Shown: piece after piece, positions 25,281 to 34,309 of the stretch
Layout: every line of letters begins with the position of its first letter
How positions within the stretch are numbered: the stretch's first letter is position 1
Assembly (NCBI RefSeq): GCF_051175565.1
Contig: NZ_CP195105.1
Location: 2,604,001 to 2,668,000, forward strand
DNA from: Daejeonia sp002484105
GTDB taxonomy: Bacteria; Bacteroidota; Bacteroidia; Flavobacteriales; Weeksellaceae
Length of the DNA stretch: 64,000 nucleotides
Direction: 5' to 3'
The notes under the pieces: model-generated
The model's input: only the letters and a program-made list of their open reading frames with translations
Told to the model about the DNA's origin: nothing
Database searches by the model: none
Translations under genes and position numbers: made by a program

Positions 25281-25311
25281 CAAATGTAAAGAATATCAGT
25301 ACCCGCCCAAA
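25281..25311 (-). promoter_or_regulatory. Bacteroidota promoter of the propeller gene
   Basis: On the minus strand TTTG (25308-25311) is followed after exactly 19 bases by TACATTTG (25281-25288), matching the -33/-7 consensus. The inferred leader is about 67 nt. Confidence 0.75.
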
Positions 25312-25421
25312 ATAATCTGAAATGGATTTTACGGAAAAACCGAATTTGTTTAGCTTTGCAAAAACCGAAAAAACAGACCTCGTCTGTCTGAATTTACTTT
25401 AAAAACTTCATTTCCGGGATT

Positions 25422-26243
25422 ATGAAAAACCTTAAAATCATTATCGGCAGTGTCATGCTTCTTGGCCTTGGAGCCTGCAGAACGCTTCCTGCCAGCACTG
25501 AAAAGACAGATGCCGCATACCACAATCTCATCCTCGACGGAAAAATCTACAGTGCCTTTTACCAACAGCGCGCTGCCGAATACGAAGCCCTATGCCTGCA
25601 GGCCTACAATATCGCAAAACTGCAGCTGGACAATGCCATTGCCAGACATCAGGGCGAAAAACCGCTCGCTATCGTATCAGATATCGACGAAACTTTTCTG
25701 GACAATTCCTATTATGCGGTAGAACGTGCCAGACAGGGAAAGGACTACGACCAGAAAACCTGGAACGAATGGACAGCAAAAGGAATGGCTACTCCGCTGA
25801 CGGGCGCTCAAGAATTTTATAACTATGCTGCTTCCAGAGGTGTAAATGTCTTCTATATCACCAACCGTAAGACAGAAGAACGCAACGGAACAATGAAAAA
25901 TCTGAAAAAATATGGATTTCCGGTGCAGGGTGAAGACCACCTGATCATGCGGTCTGCCGAAAGCAGCAAAGAAAACCGTCGGCAGGAAGTTTCCAGAAAT
26001 TTTGATATTGTACTCCTTCTCGGAGACAATCTTGCTGATTTTTCCAAAGATTTTGACCACAAAACCGAAGCTGAACGCTCTGCCAATGTCAAATCCCTGA
26101 AAAACGAATTTGGAAAAAAATATATTGTCCTGCCTAATTTTGGATATGGAGATTGGGAATCTGCTTTCTACAACTACAATTATAAGCTGACACCAAAGCA
26201 AAAAGACTCGCTGATGTACAATGCAGCCAAAGCAACCCCCTAA
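25422..26243 (+). CDS. 5'-nucleotidase, lipoprotein e(P4)-type acid phosphatase
   Basis: A 273-residue class C acid phosphatase of the HAD superfamily. Signal peptide with lipobox LGAC, lipid-modified Cys19. The DDDD signature is present: AIVSDIDETFLDNS carries nucleophile D87 and acid D89, and LLLGDNLADFSKDFD carries the C-terminal pair. The Thr/Ser motif lies in VFYITNRK. Haemophilus e(P4) dephosphorylates NMN and nucleotides at the outer membrane for NAD and nucleoside uptake. A TAGCTTTG box at 25351-25358 lies about 63 nt upstream. The gene converges on the TonB-dependent receptor. Confidence 0.93.
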   Translation: MKNLKIIIGSVMLLGLGACRTLPASTEKTDAAYHNLILDGKIYSAFYQQRAAEYEALCLQAYNIAKLQLDNAIARHQGEKPLAIVSDIDETFLDNSYYAVERARQGKDYDQKTWNEWTAKGMATPLTGAQEFYNYAASRGVNVFYITNRKTEERNGTMKNLKKYGFPVQGEDHLIMRSAESSKENRRQEVSRNFDIVLLLGDNLADFSKDFDHKTEAERSANVKSLKNEFGKKYIVLPNFGYGDWESAFYNYNYKLTPKQKDSLMYNAAKATP

Positions 26244-26265
26244 TGAATCTTTCTACAAAAAAATA

Positions 26266-26294
26266 AAGAAGCCGCTCTTTGCCAAGTGGCTTCT
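26266..26294 (-). terminator. Terminator between e(P4) phosphatase and TonB receptor genes
   Basis: AGAAGCCGCT (26267-26276) pairs with AGTGGCTTCT (26285-26294) with one mismatch. On the minus strand it is followed by TTATTTTTTTG, so it mainly ends the receptor transcript. Confidence 0.8.
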
Positions 26295-26313
26295 ATCATT
26301 TCTGCAAAATTTA

Positions 26314-28581
26314 CTACAGCTTGAAATCGAGTTTTACATTAAAGAATCTTCCGGTAAGTCGTACGGGAACCGAATAAACACTGCTGGAATTGACATCTGT
26401 CACCCATTGGTTAGCCACAGTATTGTTGATGTTGAATGCATTAAAAATCTGCACTCCCAGTGTCAGTTCCTTGAAACTTCCCCAGAAACGTCCACTGGCC
26501 TTAAAATCTTTCTGATCGATGAAAACCTTAGACAAACCAATATCCACGCGTTTGTATGACGGCAAGGTTTTCTGATATCGGTACTGCGCGGTAAAATCTG
26601 GAGTTCCCGTATCCTGATTGATCGTTACCGGTGTGCCGGTGGGCAGTCCGTTCGCATAAACCAGTGTAAGATTGACCCTCATACTCGGAAATTTCGGCAT
26701 ATAATCCTGATAGAACATGGAGAAACGAAAGCGCTGATCCGTAGGACGCGGAATATATCCTTTACCATCAATATTTTCATAAACCCGTGCATAGCTGGCC
26801 GAAATCCAGGAATCCACTCCCGGAACAAATTGACCGAAAAGGCGGGCATCTACTCCATAGGCGTAGCCTTCTGCATTGTTCTTGCCGGAGTAGCGTGTTC
26901 GTACATTGTCAATGTAATACGGAATCAGGCGGTCCATTTTTTTATAATAGGCTTCTGTCGTCAGCTTGAAAGGGCGCTGTGACATTTGGAATTCGTAATC
27001 ATTTGCCAATATAAGCTGATAAGACCGCTGCGCTTTGATATTGGAGCTGAAGCCTCCCGAAAGGTCTTTGATTTCCTTGTAAAAAGGCGCCTGATAATAG
27101 ATACCTCCGGCAATGCGGAAGAGCATATCGGCATCCCAGTCGGGTTTCAGCGCAAACTGAAGTCTCGGACTGATGATGGTTTCGTCATTAAATTCCCAGT
27201 GCTGGGCGCGTACACCTGCATTGATATTGGCTTTGCTGCGCCCCCAGAAAAATTTCCGGGAAAACTGCAAATATCCGAAAATTCTCGTTGGCGAAATATC
27301 ATTGGTTCCGCTCACATGATATTTCAGTTTAAGACTTGATGCATCCAGAACGCCGGGAAGCACAAAATCTCTGGGCGTACTGTAACCTATGGAGTCTACC
27401 AACTGCCATTCGTTCGTCAGATCCCGGATGTTTTCTTTTTCAAACTTCACACCGGCTTCATAACTGGTATTGGTATCTGGCGAAAAAACCGTTCTGAACT
27501 GTGTTCCGTATGTTTTTACGAGCAGGTCATTGCGGGCATGGTCAATCTGTCCGCCCGCATCATATGTCGTTTCAGGATCACCGGTCTCGGAATCAAATTT
27601 CTGGAGAAGATAGCCCGATGCAATACTGTAGTATTCCTTTTCCCGGTTCTGATAGGCAAAATTATCCAGAATGAAATTCCACTTTTTATCAGGACGGAAA
27701 TTTACAGAAAAGGTTCCCATCATGTTCCGGTACATATCATCTTCTTTACCGTTGTAGAAAACAGTGAGGCGGATGGGTTGCTGCAGGGTACCAAAATCAA
27801 CATCTTTCTGTTTGGGAATCATTTCGTAATCGTTTTTCGAGTAAAATCCGAGAAAAGAAAGTTTCCATTTATTGTTGATATTGTAGTTGATATAGGTCTG
27901 CACATCCATATATCTGGGGTTGAAATCCGTATCTTCATTCAAGGTATTGAGAATGAGATTCGTATTGCGGTATCTTCCGGAAATCAAGGCCGTCAGTTTT
28001 TTATTTTCAGAGGCAAAGCCGGCGGTGAGGCGTCCGCCAATCAGGCTGGCTTCGCCCGAAAGTTCAAATTTCTCCGGCTGCCGGTAGTAAATATTGAGCG
28101 CAGATGACATCTTGTCACCGTAACGGGCTTCGAATCCACCGGGCGAAAAATTAACCACCGAAACCATATCCGGATTGATGACGCTCATGCCCTCCTGCTG
28201 GGAATTTCGGATCAGAAAAGGGCGGTACAGTTCGATATCATTGATGTAAATAAGATTTTCATCGTAATTTCCGCCGCGCACCATATATTGCGAAGACAGC
28301 TCGGTATTGGAGTTGACGGAAGGAAGTGTTTTCAGGAGTCCTTCGATACCTCCGGAGATGGATGCAACATTCTGGGCATCTTTTGCAGAAATTTTAACGG
28401 AAGTAATATCTGTGCTTTTGGGAGCACTTTTTTTCTGGAAAACAACTTCCCGGATCACTTTGGTTTTCACGGTGTCCTGCGCATAAAAATACATGGGCGC
28501 AATGGCAATGAGCAAGAAGGATATTTTTCTCAATGTGTTATATATTGGTTCGTATTCTTTTGAAGGAGGAATATTTTTCAT
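26314..28581 (-). CDS. TonB-dependent outer-membrane receptor
   Basis: A 755-residue protein. A hydrophobic segment (FLLIAIAPMYFYAQ) ends at a likely signal-peptidase site near residue 35. The plug domain (about 60-170) includes SISGGIEGLLKTLPSVNS, YMVRGGNYDENLIYINDIEL and FSPGGFEARYGDKMSSALNI. The rest is a beta-barrel with repeated aromatic strands, ending in FFNVKLDFKL. No carboxypeptidase-like domain precedes the plug and no SusD gene follows. The ligand cannot be inferred. Its ATG overlaps the stop codon of kdsA (ATGA), so translation is coupled. The N-terminus before the hydrophobic core is longer than usual, so a later start is possible, but the overlap favours this one. Confidence 0.92.
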   Translation of the reverse strand: MKNIPPSKEYEPIYNTLRKISFLLIAIAPMYFYAQDTVKTKVIREVVFQKKSAPKSTDITSVKISAKDAQNVASISGGIEGLLKTLPSVNSNTELSSQYMVRGGNYDENLIYINDIELYRPFLIRNSQQEGMSVINPDMVSVVNFSPGGFEARYGDKMSSALNIYYRQPEKFELSGEASLIGGRLTAGFASENKKLTALISGRYRNTNLILNTLNEDTDFNPRYMDVQTYINYNINNKWKLSFLGFYSKNDYEMIPKQKDVDFGTLQQPIRLTVFYNGKEDDMYRNMMGTFSVNFRPDKKWNFILDNFAYQNREKEYYSIASGYLLQKFDSETGDPETTYDAGGQIDHARNDLLVKTYGTQFRTVFSPDTNTSYEAGVKFEKENIRDLTNEWQLVDSIGYSTPRDFVLPGVLDASSLKLKYHVSGTNDISPTRIFGYLQFSRKFFWGRSKANINAGVRAQHWEFNDETIISPRLQFALKPDWDADMLFRIAGGIYYQAPFYKEIKDLSGGFSSNIKAQRSYQLILANDYEFQMSQRPFKLTTEAYYKKMDRLIPYYIDNVRTRYSGKNNAEGYAYGVDARLFGQFVPGVDSWISASYARVYENIDGKGYIPRPTDQRFRFSMFYQDYMPKFPSMRVNLTLVYANGLPTGTPVTINQDTGTPDFTAQYRYQKTLPSYKRVDIGLSKVFIDQKDFKASGRFWGSFKELTLGVQIFNAFNINNTVANQWVTDVNSSSVYSVPVRLTGRFFNVKLDFKL

Positions 28582-29387
28582 AGAATTGCTTCTCTGATTC
28601 TGGTCAGTTTTTCCAGAAGTGGCTCCAGCAGGTCAAGTTTCAGCATATTGGCTCCGTCAGATTTTGCTCTGGAAGGATCAGGATGTGTCTCAATAAAAAT
28701 TCCGTCTGCCCCTACAGCAATACCTGCCTTTGCGATGGTTTCTATCAGTTCGGGACGTCCTCCGGTCACACCGCTGCTCTGGTTGGGCTGCTGCAGAGAA
28801 TGTGTGATATCCAGAATCACAGGAGCATACTGCTGCATCACAGGAATACCACGGAAGTCCACCACAAGATCTGTATAGCCGAAAGAATTTCCTCTTTCGA
28901 TAATGGCTACTTTGTCGTTTCCGGAATCTTTTACCTTCTGGATGGCAAATTTCATGGATTCGGGAGATAGAAACTGTCCTTTTTTCAGGGTGACGGTTTT
29001 CCCCGTTCTGGCCGCTGCCACAACAAGATCTGTCTGCCGGACAAGAAACGCCGGAATCTGCAGCACATCCACATACTTCGCTGCAAGTGCTGCATGAGGT
29101 ATTTCGTGAATATCTGTAGTGGTGGGGATATGGTATTTTTCGCCGACTTTTCTGATGATTTCCAGCGCTTTTTCATCGCCAATCCCGGTGAAGGAATCCA
29201 CACGCGAACGGTTTGCTTTTTTGAATGAACCTTTAAAAATATAAGGAATATTATATTGGTCTGAGAGTGCGACGATGGTTTCGGCAATTTCAAACGGTGT
29301 TTCTTCATTTTCGATGGCGCACGGACCGGCAATCAGAAAGAAGTTTTTCGAATCACGGTGATGGATTTTGTCTACGTCCAAAAGCAT
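28578..29387 (-). CDS. kdsA: 3-deoxy-8-phosphooctulonate synthase (Kdo-8-P synthase)
   Basis: A 269-residue DAHP/KDO8P synthase family enzyme. It condenses phosphoenolpyruvate with arabinose 5-phosphate for the Kdo of lipid A core. Seen: FFLIAGPCAIENEE, IFKGSFKKANRS, VDVLQIPAFLVRQTDL, TLKKGQFLSPESMK, and C-terminal DGIFIETHPDPSRAKSDGANML. C23 in AGPCAIE is at the place where metal-dependent enzymes (as in Aquifex) have Cys and metal-free ones (as in E. coli) have Asn, so a metal-dependent enzyme is predicted. It precedes the TonB receptor with a 4-bp overlap and follows the DUF1697 gene after 14 bp. Confidence 0.95.
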   Translation of the reverse strand: MLLDVDKIHHRDSKNFFLIAGPCAIENEETPFEIAETIVALSDQYNIPYIFKGSFKKANRSRVDSFTGIGDEKALEIIRKVGEKYHIPTTTDIHEIPHAALAAKYVDVLQIPAFLVRQTDLVVAAARTGKTVTLKKGQFLSPESMKFAIQKVKDSGNDKVAIIERGNSFGYTDLVVDFRGIPVMQQYAPVILDITHSLQQPNQSSGVTGGRPELIETIAKAGIAVGADGIFIETHPDPSRAKSDGANMLKLDLLEPLLEKLTRIREAIL

Positions 29388-29401
29388 ATTGTCAAAATAT
29401 T

Positions 29402-29944
29402 TTATCTGAATTGTTGTATAATTTTTTCAAAAGTATTGATATTTCTGCTTGTAAAAAGGCTTTTCATGGATTTTCTTCCCAAAACCTTCCCAAAAGACGA
29501 TGTGGTCGTATTTCCACGGTTTACCTTCCAGTAAAGGGTTCCGGCTTGTATTTCTGCTTTTTCACTTCCTGAAACCGGCGGATTCCCAAATTCACTTATC
29601 AGAACTTCTGCAGCGTTTCCTTCGCCCAACAATGCATATACATGAAAATCATCCTCTTTGCTAAACGGATTCTTCCTGAAAATATTGAAGACTTCTTCCT
29701 CTTTTTTGAGAAAAAGAAAACATTCATATCCAAAACGGCGGCTCATGGCATTCTGTAATATTATTTTCAGATCTTCAACCTCCAATCCGGAGCGGAAAAT
29801 AATATTCCCCGAAGCCAGTACTGAAACCACATCCATCATTCCCGCCCCGCAAAAAACAGCACAGACATCCTTCATTTTCATGGTGATTCCGTTCACATTC
29901 ACACCCCGAAGAAAAGCACAGTAACGCGGCAGATATTCACTCAT
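29402..29944 (-). CDS. DUF1697 domain protein
   Basis: A 180-residue protein when started at ATG 29944 (MSEYLPRYCAFLRGVNVNG); the frame is open back to 29968, giving eight more residues, which look non-native. The DUF1697 pattern is clear: RYCAFLRGVNV at the start, VVSVLASGNIIFRSG in the middle and a late TTSSFGKVLGRKS. It is a small cytosolic family of unknown function, found across bacteria. It lies 14 bp upstream of kdsA, so it is probably in that operon, but a role in Kdo synthesis is not suggested by the sequence. Confidence 0.85.
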   Translation of the reverse strand: MSEYLPRYCAFLRGVNVNGITMKMKDVCAVFCGAGMMDVVSVLASGNIIFRSGLEVEDLKIILQNAMSRRFGYECFLFLKKEEEVFNIFRKNPFSKEDDFHVYALLGEGNAAEVLISEFGNPPVSGSEKAEIQAGTLYWKVNRGNTTTSSFGKVLGRKSMKSLFTSRNINTFEKIIQQFR

Positions 29945-30070
29945 AAAATACTTTTTGAAGAAAGACAACAGGTGATAACAACGTCAGGAAAGGAATTCAG
30001 GCCTATTTAGGGAAAATAATATCCGGATACAATCGAAAAATTTCCATTAAAAAATCTGAAATACACAAAA

Positions 30071-30406
30071 TCAGCCTCCCACACGCTTTGTTCTGTAGCC
30101 AAAATCTTTCAGGATCTTCATGATTTTGTCCCGGTTGTCGCCCTGGATGATGATAACGCCGTCTTTTTCCGAACCGCCAATACCCAATGTTGTTTTTATT
30201 TTTTTCGACAAAGCCTTCAGGTCTTCATTCGTCCCTTCAAAACCTTCAATCAGTGTTACGGGTTTGCCGTTGCGTCCTTTTTTTTCATATTTGCAGACCA
30301 GCGGATTCTGCTGTGCATGTTTCTCCTTTGGCATTTCAAATTCCTGCTCAATGTGGTCAGGAAAAAGATTTTTCAATTGGTCTCTCAGATCCATCTCAGA
30401 TGTCAT
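30071..30406 (-). CDS. SUI1/eIF1-family translation factor-like protein
   Basis: A 111-residue protein whose C-terminal half (about 35-108) is a SUI1 (eIF1/YciH) domain: CKYEKKGRNGKPVTLIEGFEG, LKALSKKIKTTLGIGGSEKDGVIIIQGDNRDKIMKILKDFGY. The N-terminal third is charged and basic. Bacterial YciH-type proteins bind the small ribosomal subunit; their cellular role is still uncertain. It is monocistronic and divergent from gpmI. Family assignment is secure; function in translation fidelity is by analogy. Confidence 0.93.
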   Translation of the reverse strand: MTSEMDLRDQLKNLFPDHIEQEFEMPKEKHAQQNPLVCKYEKKGRNGKPVTLIEGFEGTNEDLKALSKKIKTTLGIGGSEKDGVIIIQGDNRDKIMKILKDFGYRTKRVGG

Positions 30407-30522
30407 TTAAGGCAATAAAAATAACAAATTTATCCGGAAAAGGCTTATAAAAATCATAAAAACCATGAATTTTATGCATCAAATAATTTGTAAATTTGCA
30501 TGTAATTTTAAAAGAGCAAGAT

Positions 30523-32055
30523 ATGTCAAAAAAAGCAATACTGGCCATCCTTGACGGCTGGGGAATGGGAACCAACCCGGAAGTTTCTGCAATCGAAAAA
30601 GCAAACACGCCGTTTATTGATTCCTGCTATCACAAGTTTCCACACACACAGCTGGAAGCCAGCGGAATGGCAGTAGGGCTGCCCGACGGACAAATGGGAA
30701 ATTCTGAGGTAGGACACATGAACCTGGGCGCCGGAAGAGTGGTTTACCAGAACCTTGTGAAACTCAACATGGCCATCGAAAAAGGCACCCTCAGCAAGGA
30801 ACCTGTAATCGTAAAAGCTTTTGAATACGCAAAAAACAACCATAAAAAAGTACACTTCATCGGACTTTGTTCCAACGGTGGTGTACATTCCCACATCAAA
30901 CATCTGGAAGGACTTCTTACTGCCGCAAAGGAAAGCGGACTTGATGATAATGTCTTCGTACATGCCTTCACAGACGGACGCGACTGTGATCCGAAATCCG
31001 AAAAAGGCTTTATTGAAGAGCTTCAGCAGCACATGAGCGCCACCACCGGAAAATTAGCATCACTGGTAGGCAGATATTACGCTATGGACCGTGACAAAAG
31101 ATGGGAACGCGTAAAACTTGCCTATGATGTGATGGTAAATGCAGTCGGAAAAGAAACACAGAATCCCGTTGCTGCGGTTCAGGAATCTTATGACGAAGGC
31201 ATCACGGACGAATTTATCAAACCAATTGTCGTGGTAGATGCCAACAACCAGCCTGTGGCAAAAATCGAAAACGGAGATGTGGTATTCTGCTTCAATTTCA
31301 GAACAGACAGAGGACGCGAAATCACCGAAGTCCTGACACAGAAAGATTATCCGGAATTCGACATGCACAAACTGGATCTGTACTACGTCACCATGACCAA
31401 CTACGAAAAAACCTTCCAAAATGTAAATGTGGTATACGATGAAGAAGTGCTGGAACAGACCATGGGCGAAACCCTGGAGAAAAATGGAAGAACACAGATC
31501 CGCGTGGCAGAAACAGAAAAATACCCGCACGTAACCTTCTTCTTCTCCGGCGGACGCGAGGTACCGTATGAAGGAGAAAGCAGAATTCTCTGTCCAAGCC
31601 CGAAAGATGTTGCTACATACGATCTGAAACCGGAAATGTCAGCCTACGATATCACCGAAAAAATCGTTCCCGAAATCGAAAACGAAACCGCAGACTTCAT
31701 CTGCCTGAACTTTGCCAATACCGATATGGTAGGCCATACTGGTGTTTTTGAAGCCGCTGTAAAAGCTGCAGAAACCGTTGATAAATGCATCGAAAAAGTA
31801 GCCACTGCCGGATACGAACACGGCTATGCAGTCTTTATCCTTGCCGACCACGGAAATTCCGACTACATGATCAACCCCGACGGAAGCCCCAACACACAGC
31901 ATTCCACCAACCTGGTTCCGCTGATTGTAATGGACAAAGACAAACAATGGAATCTAAAACCATTGGGCAAACTCGGCGACGTAGCCCCATCCATCCTCAG
32001 CGTTATGGGCGTTCCGCTTCCCGAAAAAATGACCGGAAATATACTGGTTTCCTAA
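30523..32055 (+). CDS. gpmI: 2,3-bisphosphoglycerate-independent phosphoglycerate mutase
   Basis: A 510-residue alkaline-phosphatase superfamily enzyme that interconverts 3- and 2-phosphoglycerate with two Mn2+. The start ATG 30523 (MSKKAILAILDGWG) is preferred; the frame is open nine codons upstream, but that start would sit at the promoter box TAAATTTG (30491-30498). The nucleophile Ser lies in GQMGNSEVGHMNLGAG. Metal ligands are visible in DGWGMG, ADHGNSD and NTDMVGHTG, and substrate binding in HAFTDGRDCDP. Followed by a strong terminator. Confidence 0.97.
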   Translation: MSKKAILAILDGWGMGTNPEVSAIEKANTPFIDSCYHKFPHTQLEASGMAVGLPDGQMGNSEVGHMNLGAGRVVYQNLVKLNMAIEKGTLSKEPVIVKAFEYAKNNHKKVHFIGLCSNGGVHSHIKHLEGLLTAAKESGLDDNVFVHAFTDGRDCDPKSEKGFIEELQQHMSATTGKLASLVGRYYAMDRDKRWERVKLAYDVMVNAVGKETQNPVAAVQESYDEGITDEFIKPIVVVDANNQPVAKIENGDVVFCFNFRTDRGREITEVLTQKDYPEFDMHKLDLYYVTMTNYEKTFQNVNVVYDEEVLEQTMGETLEKNGRTQIRVAETEKYPHVTFFFSGGREVPYEGESRILCPSPKDVATYDLKPEMSAYDITEKIVPEIENETADFICLNFANTDMVGHTGVFEAAVKAAETVDKCIEKVATAGYEHGYAVFILADHGNSDYMINPDGSPNTQHSTNLVPLIVMDKDKQWNLKPLGKLGDVAPSILSVMGVPLPEKMTGNILVS

Positions 32056-32080
32056 CCCAAAAAGAAATAAAATTGTTGAA

Positions 32081-32116
32081 GAGCTGCCCTGAAATTCGTT
32101 TCGGGGCAGTTTCTTT
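32081..32116 (+). terminator. Terminator after gpmI
   Basis: CTGCCCTGAAA (32084-32094) pairs with TTTCGGGGCAG (32099-32109), with a 4-nt TTCG loop and one wobble, followed by TTTCTTTT. Confidence 0.88.
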
Positions 32117-32154
32117 TCTGTACAATTTGCTATCTTTGCAGTAAATTTTCCTTA

Positions 32155-32589
32155 ATGATGAAAAGCAATAAAAAACTCGCCATAGATTTTGACGGTACTA
32201 TTGTGGATGACGCCTATCCGGGTATCGGAAAGCCGAAAACCTTTGTATTTGAAACCCTGAAAAAGCTTCAGTCCGAAGGTTACAGACTTATCCTCTGGAC
32301 GTACAGACATGGGAAAACTTTGGAAGAAGCCATAGAATTCTGTCGTAAAAACGGAATAGAATTCTACGCTGTGAACTCCAGCTTTGAAGGAGAAGTGTTC
32401 GATTCCGAAACTCAGTCCAGAAAAATAGATGCCGATCTGTTTATTGACGACCGCAATCTTGGAGGCTTCCCCGGCTGGGGCGAAATCTACAATATCATCA
32501 ACGAACGCATCGAATTTCGCGTAGATGGCGGCGAAGTACTGGCCTACTCCAAGCTGAAAAAGGAAAAGAAAAAAGGCCTTTTCTGGTAA
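32155..32589 (+). CDS. Small HAD-superfamily hydrolase, BT0820-like
   Basis: A 144-residue protein. It has HAD motif I AIDFDGTIVDDAYP (nucleophile Asp then Asp two on), motif II region LILWTYRHGKTLEEAIEFC and motif IV-like DLFIDDRNLGG. It has no cap domain, as in the BT0820 family of Bacteroides. Substrate is unknown. Two adjacent ATG codons (32155 and 32158) make the exact start uncertain by one residue. A TATCTTTG promoter box at 32131-32138 lies 16 nt before. Map follows 33 bp downstream and may be cotranscribed. Confidence 0.85.
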   Translation: MMKSNKKLAIDFDGTIVDDAYPGIGKPKTFVFETLKKLQSEGYRLILWTYRHGKTLEEAIEFCRKNGIEFYAVNSSFEGEVFDSETQSRKIDADLFIDDRNLGGFPGWGEIYNIINERIEFRVDGGEVLAYSKLKKEKKKGLFW

Positions 32590-32622
32590 AATCAATATTT
32601 CTGGAACTAAAAACTTATTAAA

Positions 32623-33432
32623 TTGATACAGTTAAAATCTTTAGACGAAATTTATCTGTTGCACGAAGCAGCCCAGCTGGTATCCAAAACGCTGGGAATG
32701 CTGGCACCGGAAATCAAGCCGGGCGTAACCACCCTACACCTCGACAAACTTGCTTACGAATTTATAAAAGATCATGGAGCCCAACCCGTATTTCTTGGGT
32801 ATGGAGGCTTCCCGAATTCCCTCTGCACATCTCCGAACGAACAAGTCGTGCACGGAATCCCAAATGATCAGCCCCTGAAGGATGGCGACATTATCTCTGT
32901 AGACTGTGGTACTTACCTGAACGGATATGTAGGCGACCAGGCTTATACTTTTGAAGTGGGTGAGGTCGCCCCGGAAATCAAAAAACTCCTGAAAGTTACC
33001 AAAGCCTCTCTCTACAAAGGTATTGAACAGTGCATCCGCGGAAAAAGAATCGGTGACATCTCGCACGCCATCCAGGAATACTGCGAAAACGAAGGCTATG
33101 GCGTTGTACGCGAACTCGTGGGACATGGTGTAGGAAAAGTAATGCACGAAGATCCACAGGTGCCCAACTACGGAAGACAGGGCAGCGGAAAAGTCATCAA
33201 AGACGGACTGGTAATTGCCATAGAACCAATGATTACCCTCGGAACAGAAAAGGTCAAATTCCACGATGATGGCTGGACGGTAACAACACTGGACAATAAA
33301 GCCGCAGCCCATTTTGAACACGACGTTGCCGTAGTACACGGAAAACCCGTACTGCTCTCCACCTACCAGTATATCAATGATGCACTGGGCATCAAAACTG
33401 ATGAAGAAGCACCATTCCAGTACGAATGGTAA
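32623..33432 (+). CDS. map: Type I methionine aminopeptidase
   Basis: A 269-residue pita-bread metallopeptidase that removes the initiator methionine. Metal ligands are visible: SVDCGTYLNGYVGDQ (two Asp), HGVGKVMHEDPQVPN (His), IAIEPM (Glu) and AHFEHDVAV (Glu). It has the short N-terminus of type Ib enzymes, with no zinc-finger extension. The start is TTG at 32623 (MIQLKSLDEI); no in-frame ATG lies close to it. The gene may be cotranscribed with the HAD hydrolase and with the methyltransferase that overlaps or follows its end. Confidence 0.96.
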   Translation: MIQLKSLDEIYLLHEAAQLVSKTLGMLAPEIKPGVTTLHLDKLAYEFIKDHGAQPVFLGYGGFPNSLCTSPNEQVVHGIPNDQPLKDGDIISVDCGTYLNGYVGDQAYTFEVGEVAPEIKKLLKVTKASLYKGIEQCIRGKRIGDISHAIQEYCENEGYGVVRELVGHGVGKVMHEDPQVPNYGRQGSGKVIKDGLVIAIEPMITLGTEKVKFHDDGWTVTTLDNKAAAHFEHDVAVVHGKPVLLSTYQYINDALGIKTDEEAPFQYEW

Positions 33433-33454
33433 TCTGCAATACCGCAACCGACAT

Positions 33455-34222
33455 TTGAAAAAGCTTTCAAAATTTATTCTGAACGCATTTCCGCGCCCGG
33501 TACTGATTAAGATAAGTATCCTCGCGCGACCCTTGATTTACCTGATCTTCAAGGGAAAAAATTTTACAGACCCTATTGACGGTAAGTCTTACAGGAAATT
33601 TCTGCCTTATGGATACGGAAAACAGCGTGAAAATGCACTTTCGCCCGGCACACTTTCCCTTGAGAGACACCGTCAGATGTGGCTGTATCTGAAGAACGAA
33701 ACCGACTTCTTCACAGCATCACACAAAGTGCTTCATATTGCTCCGGAACAGGAGTTTCTGCGAAGATTCAGGAAGATGAAAAATCTCGACTATCTTTCTG
33801 CAGACCTTTATTCCCCAATTGTAGATGTGAAAGCCGACATTCTCTCTCTTCCGTTTGAAGACAGCTGTTTTGATATTGTTATCTGCAATCACGTCCTGGA
33901 ACATATCGTGCACGATGCCAAAGCGATGAGTGAGCTTTACCGGGTAATGAAACCTGGTGGATGGGGAATTTTTCAGGTACCGATGAAAAACTCGCTGGAG
34001 AAGACCTATGAAGATTTCAGTATTACCGATCCCAAAGAACGCCAGAAGCATTTCGGACAGTATGATCATGTACGCTGGTACGGCATGGATTATTTTGACC
34101 GTTTGCGCAAAGCCGGTTTCGAGACCGAACCTCTTTTTTACTCAAAAAAATATACCGACGAAGAAATTAAAAAGTACGGTTTACAGAAAAACGAAATTCT
34201 GCCCGTCGTTTTCAAAAAATAA
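33455..34222 (+). CDS. Class I SAM-dependent methyltransferase
   Basis: A 255-residue protein if started at TTG 33455 (LKKLSKFILN). The open frame begins at ATG 33377, 56 bp inside map, but those 26 extra residues read as a map shadow and lack conservation-like character. The SAM-binding motif I is VLHIAPEQEFLRRF, motif II VDVKADILSLPFEDSCFDIVICNHVLEH, motif III YRVMKPGGWGIFQVPM: a methyltransferase type 11 fold. A hydrophobic N-terminal segment (ILARPLIYLIF) may contact membrane. The substrate is unknown; such genes often act on lipids or glycans. Confidence 0.85.
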   Translation: MKKLSKFILNAFPRPVLIKISILARPLIYLIFKGKNFTDPIDGKSYRKFLPYGYGKQRENALSPGTLSLERHRQMWLYLKNETDFFTASHKVLHIAPEQEFLRRFRKMKNLDYLSADLYSPIVDVKADILSLPFEDSCFDIVICNHVLEHIVHDAKAMSELYRVMKPGGWGIFQVPMKNSLEKTYEDFSITDPKERQKHFGQYDHVRWYGMDYFDRLRKAGFETEPLFYSKKYTDEEIKKYGLQKNEILPVVFKK

Positions 34223-34297
34223 TTCCGGAATTTACAATTTTATACGAATTCCTTTTAATATTCTCATAAAATAACGTTCAGGCATTTCTGAAATCAC

Positions 34298-34305
34298 TAA
34301 TTTTG
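34298..34305 (+). promoter_or_regulatory. -7 promoter box of ppc (leaderless)
   Basis: TAATTTTG ends 4 nt before the ppc ATG at 34310, so transcription should begin at or next to the start codon. No clear TTG at -33. Confidence 0.6.
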
Positions 34306-34309
34306 CCGC

